Origin: Marinobacter sp. F4216
GTDB lineage: Bacteria; Pseudomonadota; Gammaproteobacteria; Pseudomonadales; Oleiphilaceae
Assembly: GCF_019931195.1 (NCBI RefSeq)
Contig: NZ_JAIOUO010000006.1
Location: 1 to 64,000, forward strand
Reading direction: 5' to 3'
DNA length: 64,000 bases
The notes below the pieces were generated by a model. It did no database searches. It had not been told where the DNA came from and was given only the letters and a program-made list of their open reading frames with translations. Shown here one piece after another: positions 42,748 through 53,689 of the stretch. Both the position numbers and the translations under genes were made by a program. Position 1 is the first letter of the stretch. Every line of letters starts with the position of its first letter.

Positions 42748-42882
42748 TTACGCAGACAGGCGTGCGCGACCCTTGGCGCGACGACGGGCAATTACCTTGC
42801 GGCCATTGGCAGTTGCCATACGGGCACGGAAGCCGTGAACGCGCTTACGCTTCAGGACGCTCGGTTGAAACGTTCTTTTCAT
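42748..42882 (-). CDS. rpmH: 50S ribosomal protein L34
   Basis: 44 aa from ATG 42882: [20 protein letters not shown] through [16 protein letters not shown], the normal length and very basic. First gene of the rpmH-rnpA-yidD-yidC operon, transcribed away from the dnaA spacer. Confidence 0.98.
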   Translation of the reverse strand: MKRTFQPSVLKRKRVHGFRARMATANGRKVIARRRAKGRARLSA

Positions 42883-42984
42883 GGTGATGATCTCACAGTT
42901 CGTAAATTGGGAGTTCCAAACTGGCTGGAAAATGTACAGCCAAAACAGGAGCGGCATTCTATGCAAATACGGTCTGGAATTCAA

Positions 42985-43480
42985 TGCTTCTGAGCGTTCG
43001 GGTATTACGTGAAAACGCGGACGGCTGAGAATTCTGGAACAGGCGAATGACTAATAAGAGTTAATAAGTCTTTTTAGAATTTTTTTAAAAGATATTTATT
43101 ACTGTTATTAGGGTATCCGTTTTCTGTTGATAACCAAGAAAAACACTTTAAGGTCAGCGTGATGGCTTGATGATAAGGGGCTTGAAAAACGGCCTTAAGG
43201 TCTGTGGACATCGTTGATAGGAAATGTGGACAAAGTGGCTTTCCGGGATTCGGTGGAGTTATCCCACTGGTTGTCCCTGTACTCATCACGAGCTTGAACC
43301 CAGGGTATACACACAAGGGTGTGGGTAACTGCAAAGAAAGAAATTTTCTGTACACAAGCCTGTAGGTAAGTGCGTAACAAAATGAAAAACCTTATAAAAA
43401 GTTTCCACAGGGTGTTCATGAAGTGCGAGTGAGCCTTTTACTGAAGAGGGTGTCAGGGTAAAATCCGCAGTCCGCCTGTT
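42985..43480. other. Origin of replication candidate (oriC), rpmH-dnaA spacer
   Basis: A gene-free spacer between divergent rpmH and dnaA, the place of oriC in Pseudomonas and relatives. It has an AT-rich tract (about 43060-43110, runs of T and A) that could unwind, and DnaA-box-like 9-mers with one mismatch at 43125-43133, 43225-43233 and 43320-43328, and with two mismatches at 43203-43211 and 43401-43409. No perfect TTATCCACA is present. Gene orientation on either side (minus to the left, plus to the right) fits bidirectional replication from here. Confidence 0.65.
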
Positions 43481-43537
43481 GAAATGAAGAAAGGTCGTTT
43501 CGACGAGTGCCGTTGTAGAACTTTGGAGCTGGCCAAC

Positions 43538-44989
43538 GTGCCAAACCGTATGTGGCATCAATGTCTTGAAATACTCCGGGACGAGTTTCCGGCACAACAG
43601 TTCAATACCTGGCTGAGACCGCTGCAATCCGATCAGCGGGACGGGCAGTTGATGCTGTTTGCCCCAAACCGCTTTGTGATGGATTGGGTGAACGAAAAAT
43701 ACCTGCGCCGTATAGAAGAAGTATTAAAGGATATCGGTGGGGGCCAGGCGCCGAGAGTGACCTTGAAGGTGGGGTCTGCGCCCAAGGCGGGGGAACCGGT
43801 CGCGAGGTCGCAGGCGCCACAGCCAGAAAAAAGCAAAGTGCAGGAAGAAAGTGGCGGCCGGCTGACGGAAGAAGAAAAAGGCGTGGCCGCAACAGCCACC
43901 ACAGCGCCTGCGGCCAGGCCAGCCGACACCGAGCGCCGGTCGGTGCAGGTGGAAGGTGACATCAAGCACCAGAGTTATCTTAATGAAGGCTTTACCTTTG
44001 AAACCTTTGTCGAGGGTAAGTCCAACCAGCTGGCAAGGGCGGCCTCCATGCAGGTGGCGGAAAACCCCGGAGGCGCTTACAACCCGTTGTTTCTCTACGG
44101 TGGCGTGGGCCTGGGTAAAACCCATTTGATGCATGCCATTGGTAACGAGATCGTCCGCAAGAATCCCCGTGCGAAAGTGGCCTATCTGCGTTCAGAGCGA
44201 TTTGTGGCGGATATGGTCAAGGCCCTGCAGCTGAACGCAATCAACGAATTCAAGCGGTACTACCGGTCGGTGGATGCACTGTTGATCGACGATATACAGT
44301 TCTTCGCCCGCAAGGAACGGTCCCAGGAGGAGTTTTTCCACACCTTTAATGCGCTGCTGGAAGGTGGGCAACAGGTGATCGTTACCTGCGACCGGTTCCC
44401 GAAAGAAATCGTGGACATGGAAGAACGACTGAAATCCCGGTTCGGCTGGGGACTGACGGTGATGGTGGAACCGCCGGAGCTGGAAACGCGGGTGGCGATT
44501 CTGATGAAGAAGGCAGATCAGTCGAACGTGAAACTGTCCAGCGAAGCGGCTTTCTTTATTGCCCAGAAAATCCGGTCGAATGTTCGAGAGCTAGAGGGGG
44601 CGCTTCGTCTGGTGATAGCGAATGCTCACTTCACTGGCTCGGAGATTACCCCACCGTTTATCCGGGAGAGCCTCAAGGATCTGCTGGCCCTGCATGAAAA
44701 GCAGGTGAGTATCGACAACATCCAGCGTACGGTGGCTGAGTATTACAAGATCAAGGTAGCGGACCTGTTGTCAAAGCGACGGACCCGGACAGTCACGCGT
44801 CCCCGGCAGGTGGCGATGGCATTGGCCAAGGAACTGACGAATCACAGCCTGCCGGAAATCGGCGATGCTTTTGGCGGCCGGGACCATACCACGGTGTTGC
44901 ACGCCTGCAAGAAGATTGTCGAACTGCAGGAGACTGACCCGGGCATCCGCGAGGACTACCAGAATTTTATGCGATTGCTGACCACCTGA
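43538..44989 (+). CDS. dnaA: Chromosomal replication initiator DnaA
   Basis: 483 aa from GTG 43538 ([20 protein letters not shown]), chosen because GGAG lies 9 nt upstream and the alignment to Pseudomonas DnaA starts here; ATG 43550 is the alternative. Domain I to about 85, a Pro/Ala/Glu-rich linker (85-140), AAA+ Walker [10 protein letters not shown] at 188-196, Walker B LLIDDIQF at 248-255, and the domain IV signature [14 protein letters not shown]. DnaA binds 9-mers and opens the origin. Confidence 0.97.
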   Translation: MPNRMWHQCLEILRDEFPAQQFNTWLRPLQSDQRDGQLMLFAPNRFVMDWVNEKYLRRIEEVLKDIGGGQAPRVTLKVGSAPKAGEPVARSQAPQPEKSKVQEESGGRLTEEEKGVAATATTAPAARPADTERRSVQVEGDIKHQSYLNEGFTFETFVEGKSNQLARAASMQVAENPGGAYNPLFLYGGVGLGKTHLMHAIGNEIVRKNPRAKVAYLRSERFVADMVKALQLNAINEFKRYYRSVDALLIDDIQFFARKERSQEEFFHTFNALLEGGQQVIVTCDRFPKEIVDMEERLKSRFGWGLTVMVEPPELETRVAILMKKADQSNVKLSSEAAFFIAQKIRSNVRELEGALRLVIANAHFTGSEITPPFIRESLKDLLALHEKQVSIDNIQRTVAEYYKIKVADLLSKRRTRTVTRPRQVAMALAKELTNHSLPEIGDAFGGRDHTTVLHACKKIVELQETDPGIREDYQNFMRLLTT

Positions 44990-45050
44990 TGCCGGTGGTC
45001 GTGTTTGGAATAAACCTTCTTTCTTTAAACCGACAACGAAGCTGAGTGCC

Positions 45051-46154
45051 ATGAAACTGACGATCAGCCGTGAATCCCTCCTGACTCCTCTGCAAAGCAT
45101 TGCCGGGGTTGTGGAAAAGAAGCAGACCATGCCGGTGCTGTCCAATGTGTTGCTGGTGGCCGAAGACAATACCCTGACGCTGACCGGTACCAATATGGAA
45201 GTGGAGCTTATTGGACGTGTCACGCCGGTGCACGTGGACCAGCCGGGCCGGATCACCGTGCCGGCTCGCAAGCTGGCCGATATCTGCCGCGCACTGAGCG
45301 AGGAAACGCCCATCGAGCTGGGACTGGAAGGGGATCGGCTGCACGTACGCAGCGGCCCGAGCCACTTCACTCTGTCCACATTGCCGGCGGAACATTTCCC
45401 GAACGTGGAAGATGAGGACGAAAGTTTTCGTCTGGAATTGCCGCAGAAGGAACTGGGTCGGATGCTGGATGCCACCGCATTTGCCATGGCCCAGCAGGAC
45501 GTTCGCTATTACCTGAACGGTTTGTTGCTGGAAGTGGATCAGGGCCATGTGCGCACGGTAGCCACCGACGGGCATCGCCTGGCGATGGCGCATCAGGAAA
45601 TGGCCACCGGTTGTCCCGAATTGCGACAGGTGATCGTGCCCCGTAAAGGTGTGCTGGAACTGGCCCGTTTGCTGGATGATGTGGAAAACCCGGTGACCCT
45701 GGTGATTGGTGAGAATCATTTGCGGGCGACCGTGGGTGCCTACACCTTCACGTCCAAGCTGATCGAAGGCAAGTTCCCCGACTACAACCGGGTCATTCCA
45801 CGGGGTGGCGACAAAATTGTCATGGCGGACCGGTCGGTGCTGAAGAACACCCTTCAGCGGGCAGGTATCCTGTCCCACGAGAATATTCGGGGTGTTCGGC
45901 TCAACCTGTCATCGAATCAGTTGCAGGTGTTCGCCAACAACCCGGACCAGGAACAGGCCGAAGACGCGCTGCCGGTGGAGTACCAGGGCGAATCCCTGCA
46001 GATCGGTTTTAACGTAGGCTATCTGGTAGACGTAATGAACGCGTTGGATGAGGAGCAGGTGAAGATCACCCTGTCGAACCCCAACAGCAGCGCACTGATT
46101 GAATCGCAGACAGACAATCGTTGTCTGTATGTTGTCATGCCGATGAGGCTCTAG
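45051..46154 (+). CDS. dnaN: DNA polymerase III beta sliding clamp
   Basis: 367 aa. Starts MKLTISRESLLTPLQSIAGV and ends LYVVMPMRL, as in Pseudomonas clamps, with the three-domain repeat. It tethers polymerase to DNA and recruits repair and DnaA-inactivating factors. It starts 61 nt after dnaA ends. Confidence 0.99.
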   Translation: MKLTISRESLLTPLQSIAGVVEKKQTMPVLSNVLLVAEDNTLTLTGTNMEVELIGRVTPVHVDQPGRITVPARKLADICRALSEETPIELGLEGDRLHVRSGPSHFTLSTLPAEHFPNVEDEDESFRLELPQKELGRMLDATAFAMAQQDVRYYLNGLLLEVDQGHVRTVATDGHRLAMAHQEMATGCPELRQVIVPRKGVLELARLLDDVENPVTLVIGENHLRATVGAYTFTSKLIEGKFPDYNRVIPRGGDKIVMADRSVLKNTLQRAGILSHENIRGVRLNLSSNQLQVFANNPDQEQAEDALPVEYQGESLQIGFNVGYLVDVMNALDEEQVKITLSNPNSSALIESQTDNRCLYVVMPMRL

Positions 46155-46168
46155 GAGGACGTTAGCTG

Positions 46169-47440
46169 ATGGGCACCGTAACGAATGGAATCAAAGGCGC
46201 ACTGAGAATCGGGCAGACCCTGTCCGTGCTCGGACGCACGGGAGTCGACTGGGTTCGGGGCGAACGCCCCCCTACCCCACGGCTGGTTCGTCAGACGTTC
46301 GAATCCCTGGGGGCGACCTATATCAAGCTGGGACAGTTTATTGCCAGCTCCCCGACGTTTTTCCCGAAGGAATACGTTGAGGAGTTTCAGTACTGTCTGG
46401 ATAAAACTCCGAACCTTCCGTTCAGCGTGATCAAGAAGATTATTCGGGAGGAGCTGGATAAGCCTCTGGATCAGGTGTATTCCCATATTGATCCGGTCGC
46501 GCTAGCATCGGCGTCGATTGCCCAGGTCCACGCAGCCCGATTGGTAACAGGCGAAGATGTGGTGATCAAGGTGCAGAAGCCCGGTGTGGAAAACATTCTG
46601 CTCACCGACCTCAATTTCCTGTATGCCTCGGCAAAGATTCTGGAGACTCTGGCGCCAAAACTGTCGTGGACGTCGCTGTCCGGGATTGTGGAAGAAATTC
46701 AGCGAACCATGATGGAAGAGTGCGATTTCATCAAGGAAGCGAACAACCTGAAGGTGTTCCGGAACTTCCTGCACGATACCCACAATGAGGACGCGACGGT
46801 ACCGCTGGTGTACGAGCACTGCAGTACCCGCCGGGTCCTGACCATGGAACGCTTCCATGGCGTACCGCTGACGGATCTGGAGAGTATCCGGGGCTATGCC
46901 CGTGATCCGGAGCGCACCCTGATTACGGCGATGAATACCTGGTTTTCCAGTCTGACCCAGTGCGAGTTTTTCCATGCGGACGTGCACGCCGGAAATCTGA
47001 TGGTTCTGAAAGACGGTCGGGTTGGCTTTATCGACTTCGGTATCGTCGGGCGAATCAAACCGGATACCTGGCAGGCCGTGAGTGATTTCATTTCGTCGGT
47101 GATGGTGGGGAATTTTGAAGGCATGGCGGATGCGATGATTCGGATCGGCATCACCCGGGAAACGGTTCAGGTCAGTGAGCTCGCGGCGGACCTTCGTCGG
47201 TTGTACCAGCAAATGGACAAGATGGTACCGGACCAGGTGCCTTATGAAATGGAGCAGGCGGAGGACGACGTGAACCATATTCTGATGGATATGGTGAAGA
47301 TCGGGGAAAGCCACGGTCTGCATTTCCCCCGGGAGTTTGCCCTGCTGCTGAAACAGTTCTTGTATTTCGACCGCTACGTGCACATTCTTGCGCCGGAGAT
47401 GGACGTGTTTATGGACGAGCGACTGAATATGTTGCACTGA
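46169..47440 (+). CDS. ABC1/AarF-family atypical kinase (UbiB-like)
   Basis: 423 aa. Contains the family motifs KLGQFIASSP (KxGQ), ALASASIAQVHAA (the A-rich loop with Gln/His), VVIKVQKPGV (Lys), FHADVHAGNLMV (catalytic Asp), and IDFGIVG (DFG-like). UbiB-type members support ubiquinone synthesis, but most others have unknown roles. No C-terminal membrane helices as in UbiB are evident. It lies 14 nt after dnaN and before recF, in a place that is usually empty in relatives, and ends at a strong terminator, so it may be co-transcribed with dnaN. Confidence 0.88.
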   Translation: MGTVTNGIKGALRIGQTLSVLGRTGVDWVRGERPPTPRLVRQTFESLGATYIKLGQFIASSPTFFPKEYVEEFQYCLDKTPNLPFSVIKKIIREELDKPLDQVYSHIDPVALASASIAQVHAARLVTGEDVVIKVQKPGVENILLTDLNFLYASAKILETLAPKLSWTSLSGIVEEIQRTMMEECDFIKEANNLKVFRNFLHDTHNEDATVPLVYEHCSTRRVLTMERFHGVPLTDLESIRGYARDPERTLITAMNTWFSSLTQCEFFHADVHAGNLMVLKDGRVGFIDFGIVGRIKPDTWQAVSDFISSVMVGNFEGMADAMIRIGITRETVQVSELAADLRRLYQQMDKMVPDQVPYEMEQAEDDVNHILMDMVKIGESHGLHFPREFALLLKQFLYFDRYVHILAPEMDVFMDERLNMLH

Positions 47441-47475
47441 GGCAGTCGCCTTCGGTAAGTGGCTTTTGTACACTA

Positions 47476-47513
47476 GGGCAGCGAATCGACGAACGGTTCG
47501 CTGCCCTTTTTTT
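47476..47513 (+). terminator. Rho-independent terminator after the ABC1 kinase gene
   Basis: GGGCAGCGAA (47476-47485) pairs with TTCGCTGCCC (47497-47506) and is followed by seven Ts (47507-47513). It would separate dnaA-dnaN-kinase transcripts from recF-gyrB. Confidence 0.85.
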
Positions 47514-47561
47514 ATTGCGTGTTCCATCCTGCAGGCTTGCCTGGTCTGAGTCTTCCAATTT

Positions 47562-48692
47562 ATGGCGCTAGTCAAACTTCAAACTCAGAATTTCCGGAAT
47601 TTGTCTCCGGAGGCGGTGAGCTTTTCTCCCTCGTTTAATCTTTTATTCGGTGCCAACGGAAGCGGTAAAACCAGCGTGCTCGAGGCAATCGGGTATCTTG
47701 GCCTGGGCCGCTCTTTCCGGGTAAATCGGCATCAGGCGGTGGCCCGCCATGGCGAGCAGAAATTCACTGTCTTTGGTGGGCTGGATCAGGGCAGGTTGAA
47801 CGCTGACTCAGACCAGGCTTCGGAGGAGCTCGCCCATCGCGTTGGTTTGTCCAGAGACATCAGTCAGAAAGAGACGGCGCTTCGGGTAGACGGTGAAAGT
47901 GTTCGTAGCCTGTCGGCAATGGCCAGGCACCTGCCGGTCTCGGTGATTGATCCTGGTGTGTTTGACGTGGTGGCCGGAGCGCCGGGCAAACGGCGACAGT
48001 TTATCGACTGGGCAGTGTTCCACGTGGAACCTTCTTTTGCTTCGGCCTGGCAACAGTGCCAAAGAGTCACGTCACAGCGGAATAAAATGCTCAGAAATGG
48101 TAGACTCGACGATGGCTTGTTAAAGGTCTGGGATGCCCAGTATGCGGCGGTCAGTGAGCGTCTGACGTCCGCCAGGCAGGAGACTTTTACGCAGTTTCGG
48201 ACGGCCTTCGATCACCTGATCCGGGAGTTGGAGGTCAGCTGGACCGAAGGACTGAAAGTGGACCTGTACCCGGGCTGGGATGTTTCCCAGTCTCTGGCCG
48301 ATGTTCTGGCCGGCCACCGGGAACAGGAACTTAAGATGGGGCATACCCTGTACGGTCCTAATCGAGCGGATGTCCGCATCAAGTTTCAGGGCCGTCCGGT
48401 ATCGGAGACCTTCTCCCGAGGACAGCAGAAAACCCTGGTCATTCTTATGAAGATTGCCCAGGGGATGGTTTTGGCGGAAAAGGGCAAGCAAGTTACGTTC
48501 TTGCTGGACGACATTAACGCCGAACTGGATGACGAGCATCAAGCCATGCTGGCGCAACGACTGCAGGCGTTGGGTTGTCAGGTGTTTATCACCTCAATCC
48601 AGCGACCGTCCGTCGATCATTTATGGGGGCGTGGCATGGCACCGGAATATCGAATGTTCCACGTGGAACATGGCAACTTGATAGAAGAATAA
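47562..48692 (+). CDS. recF: DNA replication and repair protein RecF
   Basis: 376 aa. Walker A FGANGSGKTSVLEAI (about 29-43), SMC-like signature SRGQQKTLVI and Walker B LLDDINAELDDEH. RecF with RecO/RecR loads RecA at gaps. Two parS sites lie inside the coding sequence, at the 5' half and at the very end. gyrB starts 73 nt downstream. Confidence 0.97.
   Translation: MALVKLQTQNFRNLSPEAVSFSPSFNLLFGANGSGKTSVLEAIGYLGLGRSFRVNRHQAVARHGEQKFTVFGGLDQGRLNADSDQASEELAHRVGLSRDISQKETALRVDGESVRSLSAMARHLPVSVIDPGVFDVVAGAPGKRRQFIDWAVFHVEPSFASAWQQCQRVTSQRNKMLRNGRLDDGLLKVWDAQYAAVSERLTSARQETFTQFRTAFDHLIRELEVSWTEGLKVDLYPGWDVSQSLADVLAGHREQELKMGHTLYGPNRADVRIKFQGRPVSETFSRGQQKTLVILMKIAQGMVLAEKGKQVTFLLDDINAELDDEHQAMLAQRLQALGCQVFITSIQRPSVDHLWGRGMAPEYRMFHVEHGNLIEE
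48016..48031. promoter_or_regulatory. parS centromere site (one base off consensus)
   Basis: TGTTCCACGTGGAACC, a 14-bp perfect palindrome core GTTCCACGTGGAAC with only the last base differing from the 16-bp Pseudomonas parS. It encodes VFHVE in RecF. Confidence 0.88.
48655..48670. promoter_or_regulatory. parS centromere site (perfect 16-bp palindrome)
   Basis: TGTTCCACGTGGAACA, an exact match to the Pseudomonas parS, at the 3' end of recF (MFHVEH). ParB from 24834-25721 should bind it. Confidence 0.93.
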
Positions 48693-48735
48693 TGCCGGGC
48701 AAACTCTGGTCCGAGGGCTGATTCCCTCCGGCTGA

Positions 48736-51180
<2,445 letters not shown>

Positions 51181-51202
51181 TTTCACTCAACGAACAGGTG
51201 TG

Positions 51203-51239
51203 AAAAAGGGGCGCAGGTTTTATCCTGCGCCCCTTTTTT
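51203..51239. terminator. Bidirectional terminator after gyrB
   Basis: GGGGCGCAGG (51208-51217) pairs with CCTGCGCCCC (51224-51233) around TTTTAT. The stem is preceded by five As and followed by six Ts, so it works for gyrB (plus) and for the convergent VC0807-family gene (minus). Confidence 0.9.
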
Positions 51240-51271
51240 ATTGTGACTGGCTCCGTCTTTTCGCCCGGAAT

Positions 51272-52027
51272 CTAATCGTTCGAGGCTGAACAGTTTTTCG
51301 ACTTGTCCTCGTCCAGCAAGTGAGGCGCCATGACTTCCTCCAGCTTGAAACCGGTGAGTCTTCGAATGGTCCGCCACAGGTAATAGAAAATCAGCAGCAT
51401 CATGATCATCGACGGAATCGCAATTATCGGGTAACTGACCAGCGTCATCTGGCCCAATTCCTCATTAAAGGCCTGGGTACCGGAGGGACTGACCACGATC
51501 CACTTGGCGATGATGTAGTTCATGATCGAGGAAAACAGAAACGTACCGGCAAAGAAATAGGTGGCCTTCAGCAGACGACTCTCAAATTCTGCCACATTGC
51601 CCTTCTCCTCCAGCGCACGATGGATCTTATCCACATCCAGAACGTTGGGGTTATACAACAGCGTGCGTACCAGCGGGTATTTGGTCCAGGACGACACCAG
51701 GACCGCCAGACCGATCAGCGCAGGAATGGCCGCTTCCTTAATGGCCAGCCAACCCGCATCCAGCTCCAGCAGACCGATACCGCCGGTTAGACCCACACTG
51801 ATCAGACCCAGCACGGCGATAAAGTTTTTCTTCCCGTAGCGCACCAGTTCAAACAGACCCCAACCCAGCGGAAAGGCCAGGCCGATGATCAGCGCGTTGA
51901 CGCTGCCCAGGTGTTCATCCCCACTGAATTTCATCAGGATCACGGAAGGGATGACGATACTGACCAGTAAATCGATAAAGGGGCGAGGTTTGTGGTCTGG
52001 ACGACCGGAGGTATTCGGAGTGTTCAT
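51272..52027 (-). CDS. VC0807-family inner-membrane protein
   Basis: 251 aa from ATG 52027 (MNTPNTSGRPDHKPRPFIDL); a longer frame to 52153 has no family sequence and a Pro-rich start. About six membrane helices, with SWTKYPLVRTLLYNP and the segment FAGTFLFSSIMNYIIAKWI typical of the VC0807 family of intermembrane proteins of unknown function. A perfect DnaA box (51627-51635) lies in the gene. It follows the GabT-like gene by 153 nt on the same strand. Confidence 0.75.
   Translation of the reverse strand: MNTPNTSGRPDHKPRPFIDLLVSIVIPSVILMKFSGDEHLGSVNALIIGLAFPLGWGLFELVRYGKKNFIAVLGLISVGLTGGIGLLELDAGWLAIKEAAIPALIGLAVLVSSWTKYPLVRTLLYNPNVLDVDKIHRALEEKGNVAEFESRLLKATYFFAGTFLFSSIMNYIIAKWIVVSPSGTQAFNEELGQMTLVSYPIIAIPSMIMMLLIFYYLWRTIRRLTGFKLEEVMAPHLLDEDKSKNCSASND
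51627..51635 (+). promoter_or_regulatory. Perfect DnaA box inside the VC0807-family gene
   Basis: TTATCCACA in coding sequence (encodes DVDKI on the minus strand). Confidence 0.3.
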
Positions 52028-52180
52028 ATCGAGCGGCCCGTCGGATTGCTTGAGCAGGAACATCCCTGCTAAGCAGGGGCTGTTGGGCCAGTATACGATA
52101 ATTGGCAAGGGGACCGAAGGCGAAACCGGCGGCGGACCCCGTAAATGGTTCACACCGCCGGCGATTAAGGCTCGTTTACA

Positions 52181-53458
52181 TCAGGCGCCGGCTTCCTTCA
52201 GGCACTCTTCAACGATATTCAGACCCTCTTCCAGCACCCGGTCCTCAATGGTCACTGGCATCAGGAAGCGAAGGGTATTGCCGTACATGCCACAGCTGAG
52301 CAGGATCAGCCCCTTCTCCTTGGCCTTCTGGGTAATGCTTGCGGCCAGCTGTGGCATGGGTGTCCGGCTGGATTTGCTTTCCACCAGTTCGAAGGCGGCC
52401 ATCGGGCCCAGATTGCGAATGTTGTCCACATGCTCGAACTGTTCCTGCCACTGGCTGAACCGCTGGCTCAGTTTGTTGCCGAGCTCATTGGCCTTATCCA
52501 GAATATTCTCTTCCTTGAACACATCGAATACCGCCAGGGCTGCCGCACAGGCCGTGGGGCTGCCGGTATAGGTCCCACCCAGGGAGTTCGGGCCGGAGGC
52601 ATCCATATACTCGGCGGTGCCGACGATGGCGGAGATGGGCATACCATCGGCCATGCTCTTGGCCATGGTCATGATGTCCGGTTCCACACCACTGTGCTCG
52701 ATCGCGAACATCTTGCCGGTGCGGCCGAAACCGCTCTGAACTTCGTCGACAATCATCAGGATGTCGTTATCGTCGCAGATCTTCCGGATTTCTTTCAGGA
52801 AGCTCGGCGGCGCCGGGTAGAAACCACCCTCACCCAGTACCGGCTCCAGAATGATGGCAGCGGTATTGGCAGCGGGGGAGTCGGCTTTCATGGTCATCCT
52901 GAGCCCACGGAGGGCCTCTTCCTCGGACACCCCGTGATAGGGCACCGGGAAAGGCGCGCGGTACACCGAGCCCGGCATAGGGCCGAAGTCGGTCTGGTAG
53001 GGCGCAGCCTTGCCATTCATGGCCATGGTGTAGAAGGTCCGGCCGTGATAACCCCCGTCGAAACAGATGACGTTGGTTTTTCCCGTGGCCGCCCGCGCAA
53101 TTTTTACCGCGTTCTCCAGAGCCTCAGCACCGGAGTTCGCCAGCATCACCTTGCCATGGCCCCGGACCGGAACCACGCCGCTGAGGCGCTCTGCCAGCTT
53201 TACATAGCCCTCATAGGGCATGACGGTCTGGCAGGTATGCATCAGTTTGTCGAGCTGGGCCTTGACCGCGGCCACCACTTTCGGGTGACGGTGTCCAATG
53301 TTGAGCACCCCGATGCCGCCCGCGAAATCAATCAGCCGGTTACCATCGGCATCCCAGATTTCCGCGTTACTGGCGTGATCGGCAAACTGGTCACTGGCAC
53401 TGGCGGCCCCGGCGGCCACATAGTGCTTTTTGAGGGCTTGCAGTTCTTTGTTGCTCAC
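52181..53458 (-). CDS. gabT: 4-aminobutyrate aminotransferase-like PLP enzyme
   Basis: 425 aa, class-III aminotransferase. [73 protein letters not shown], and the PLP-lysine in [18 protein letters not shown]. GabT-type enzymes move an amino group from 4-aminobutyrate (or 5-aminovalerate) to 2-oxoglutarate. The companion dehydrogenase gabD is not in the window, so the exact substrate is uncertain. Confidence 0.85.
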   Translation of the reverse strand: MSNKELQALKKHYVAAGAASASDQFADHASNAEIWDADGNRLIDFAGGIGVLNIGHRHPKVVAAVKAQLDKLMHTCQTVMPYEGYVKLAERLSGVVPVRGHGKVMLANSGAEALENAVKIARAATGKTNVICFDGGYHGRTFYTMAMNGKAAPYQTDFGPMPGSVYRAPFPVPYHGVSEEEALRGLRMTMKADSPAANTAAIILEPVLGEGGFYPAPPSFLKEIRKICDDNDILMIVDEVQSGFGRTGKMFAIEHSGVEPDIMTMAKSMADGMPISAIVGTAEYMDASGPNSLGGTYTGSPTACAAALAVFDVFKEENILDKANELGNKLSQRFSQWQEQFEHVDNIRNLGPMAAFELVESKSSRTPMPQLAASITQKAKEKGLILLSCGMYGNTLRFLMPVTIEDRVLEEGLNIVEECLKEAGA

Positions 53459-53689
53459 AGTCCCGTCTCCTCCATGGCTTCGTCTTTTGAAGATTCATTC
53501 ATCAGTGTAGGGATTCCCGCAAGGAACAACAAACCAGCACATTGCATAGCTGATCGTCTTCCGCCTTGAATCGCGGTGGCTGAGCGCTGTGCAGCTGGGG
53601 CGGAAAATTTCGGGTAGACTCTTCCCTTCGGCTTTCCCAGCGGCCACTGGCAACGCTCTCTGGCTGCCCCACTCTCAAGGAAGACGCCC

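Noticed and set aside
52126..52161. 7-bp inverted repeat CCGGCGG/CCGCCGG near the end of the GabT-like gene
   Set aside because: Stem is short with a 22-nt loop and no T-run; likely chance in GC-rich DNA.
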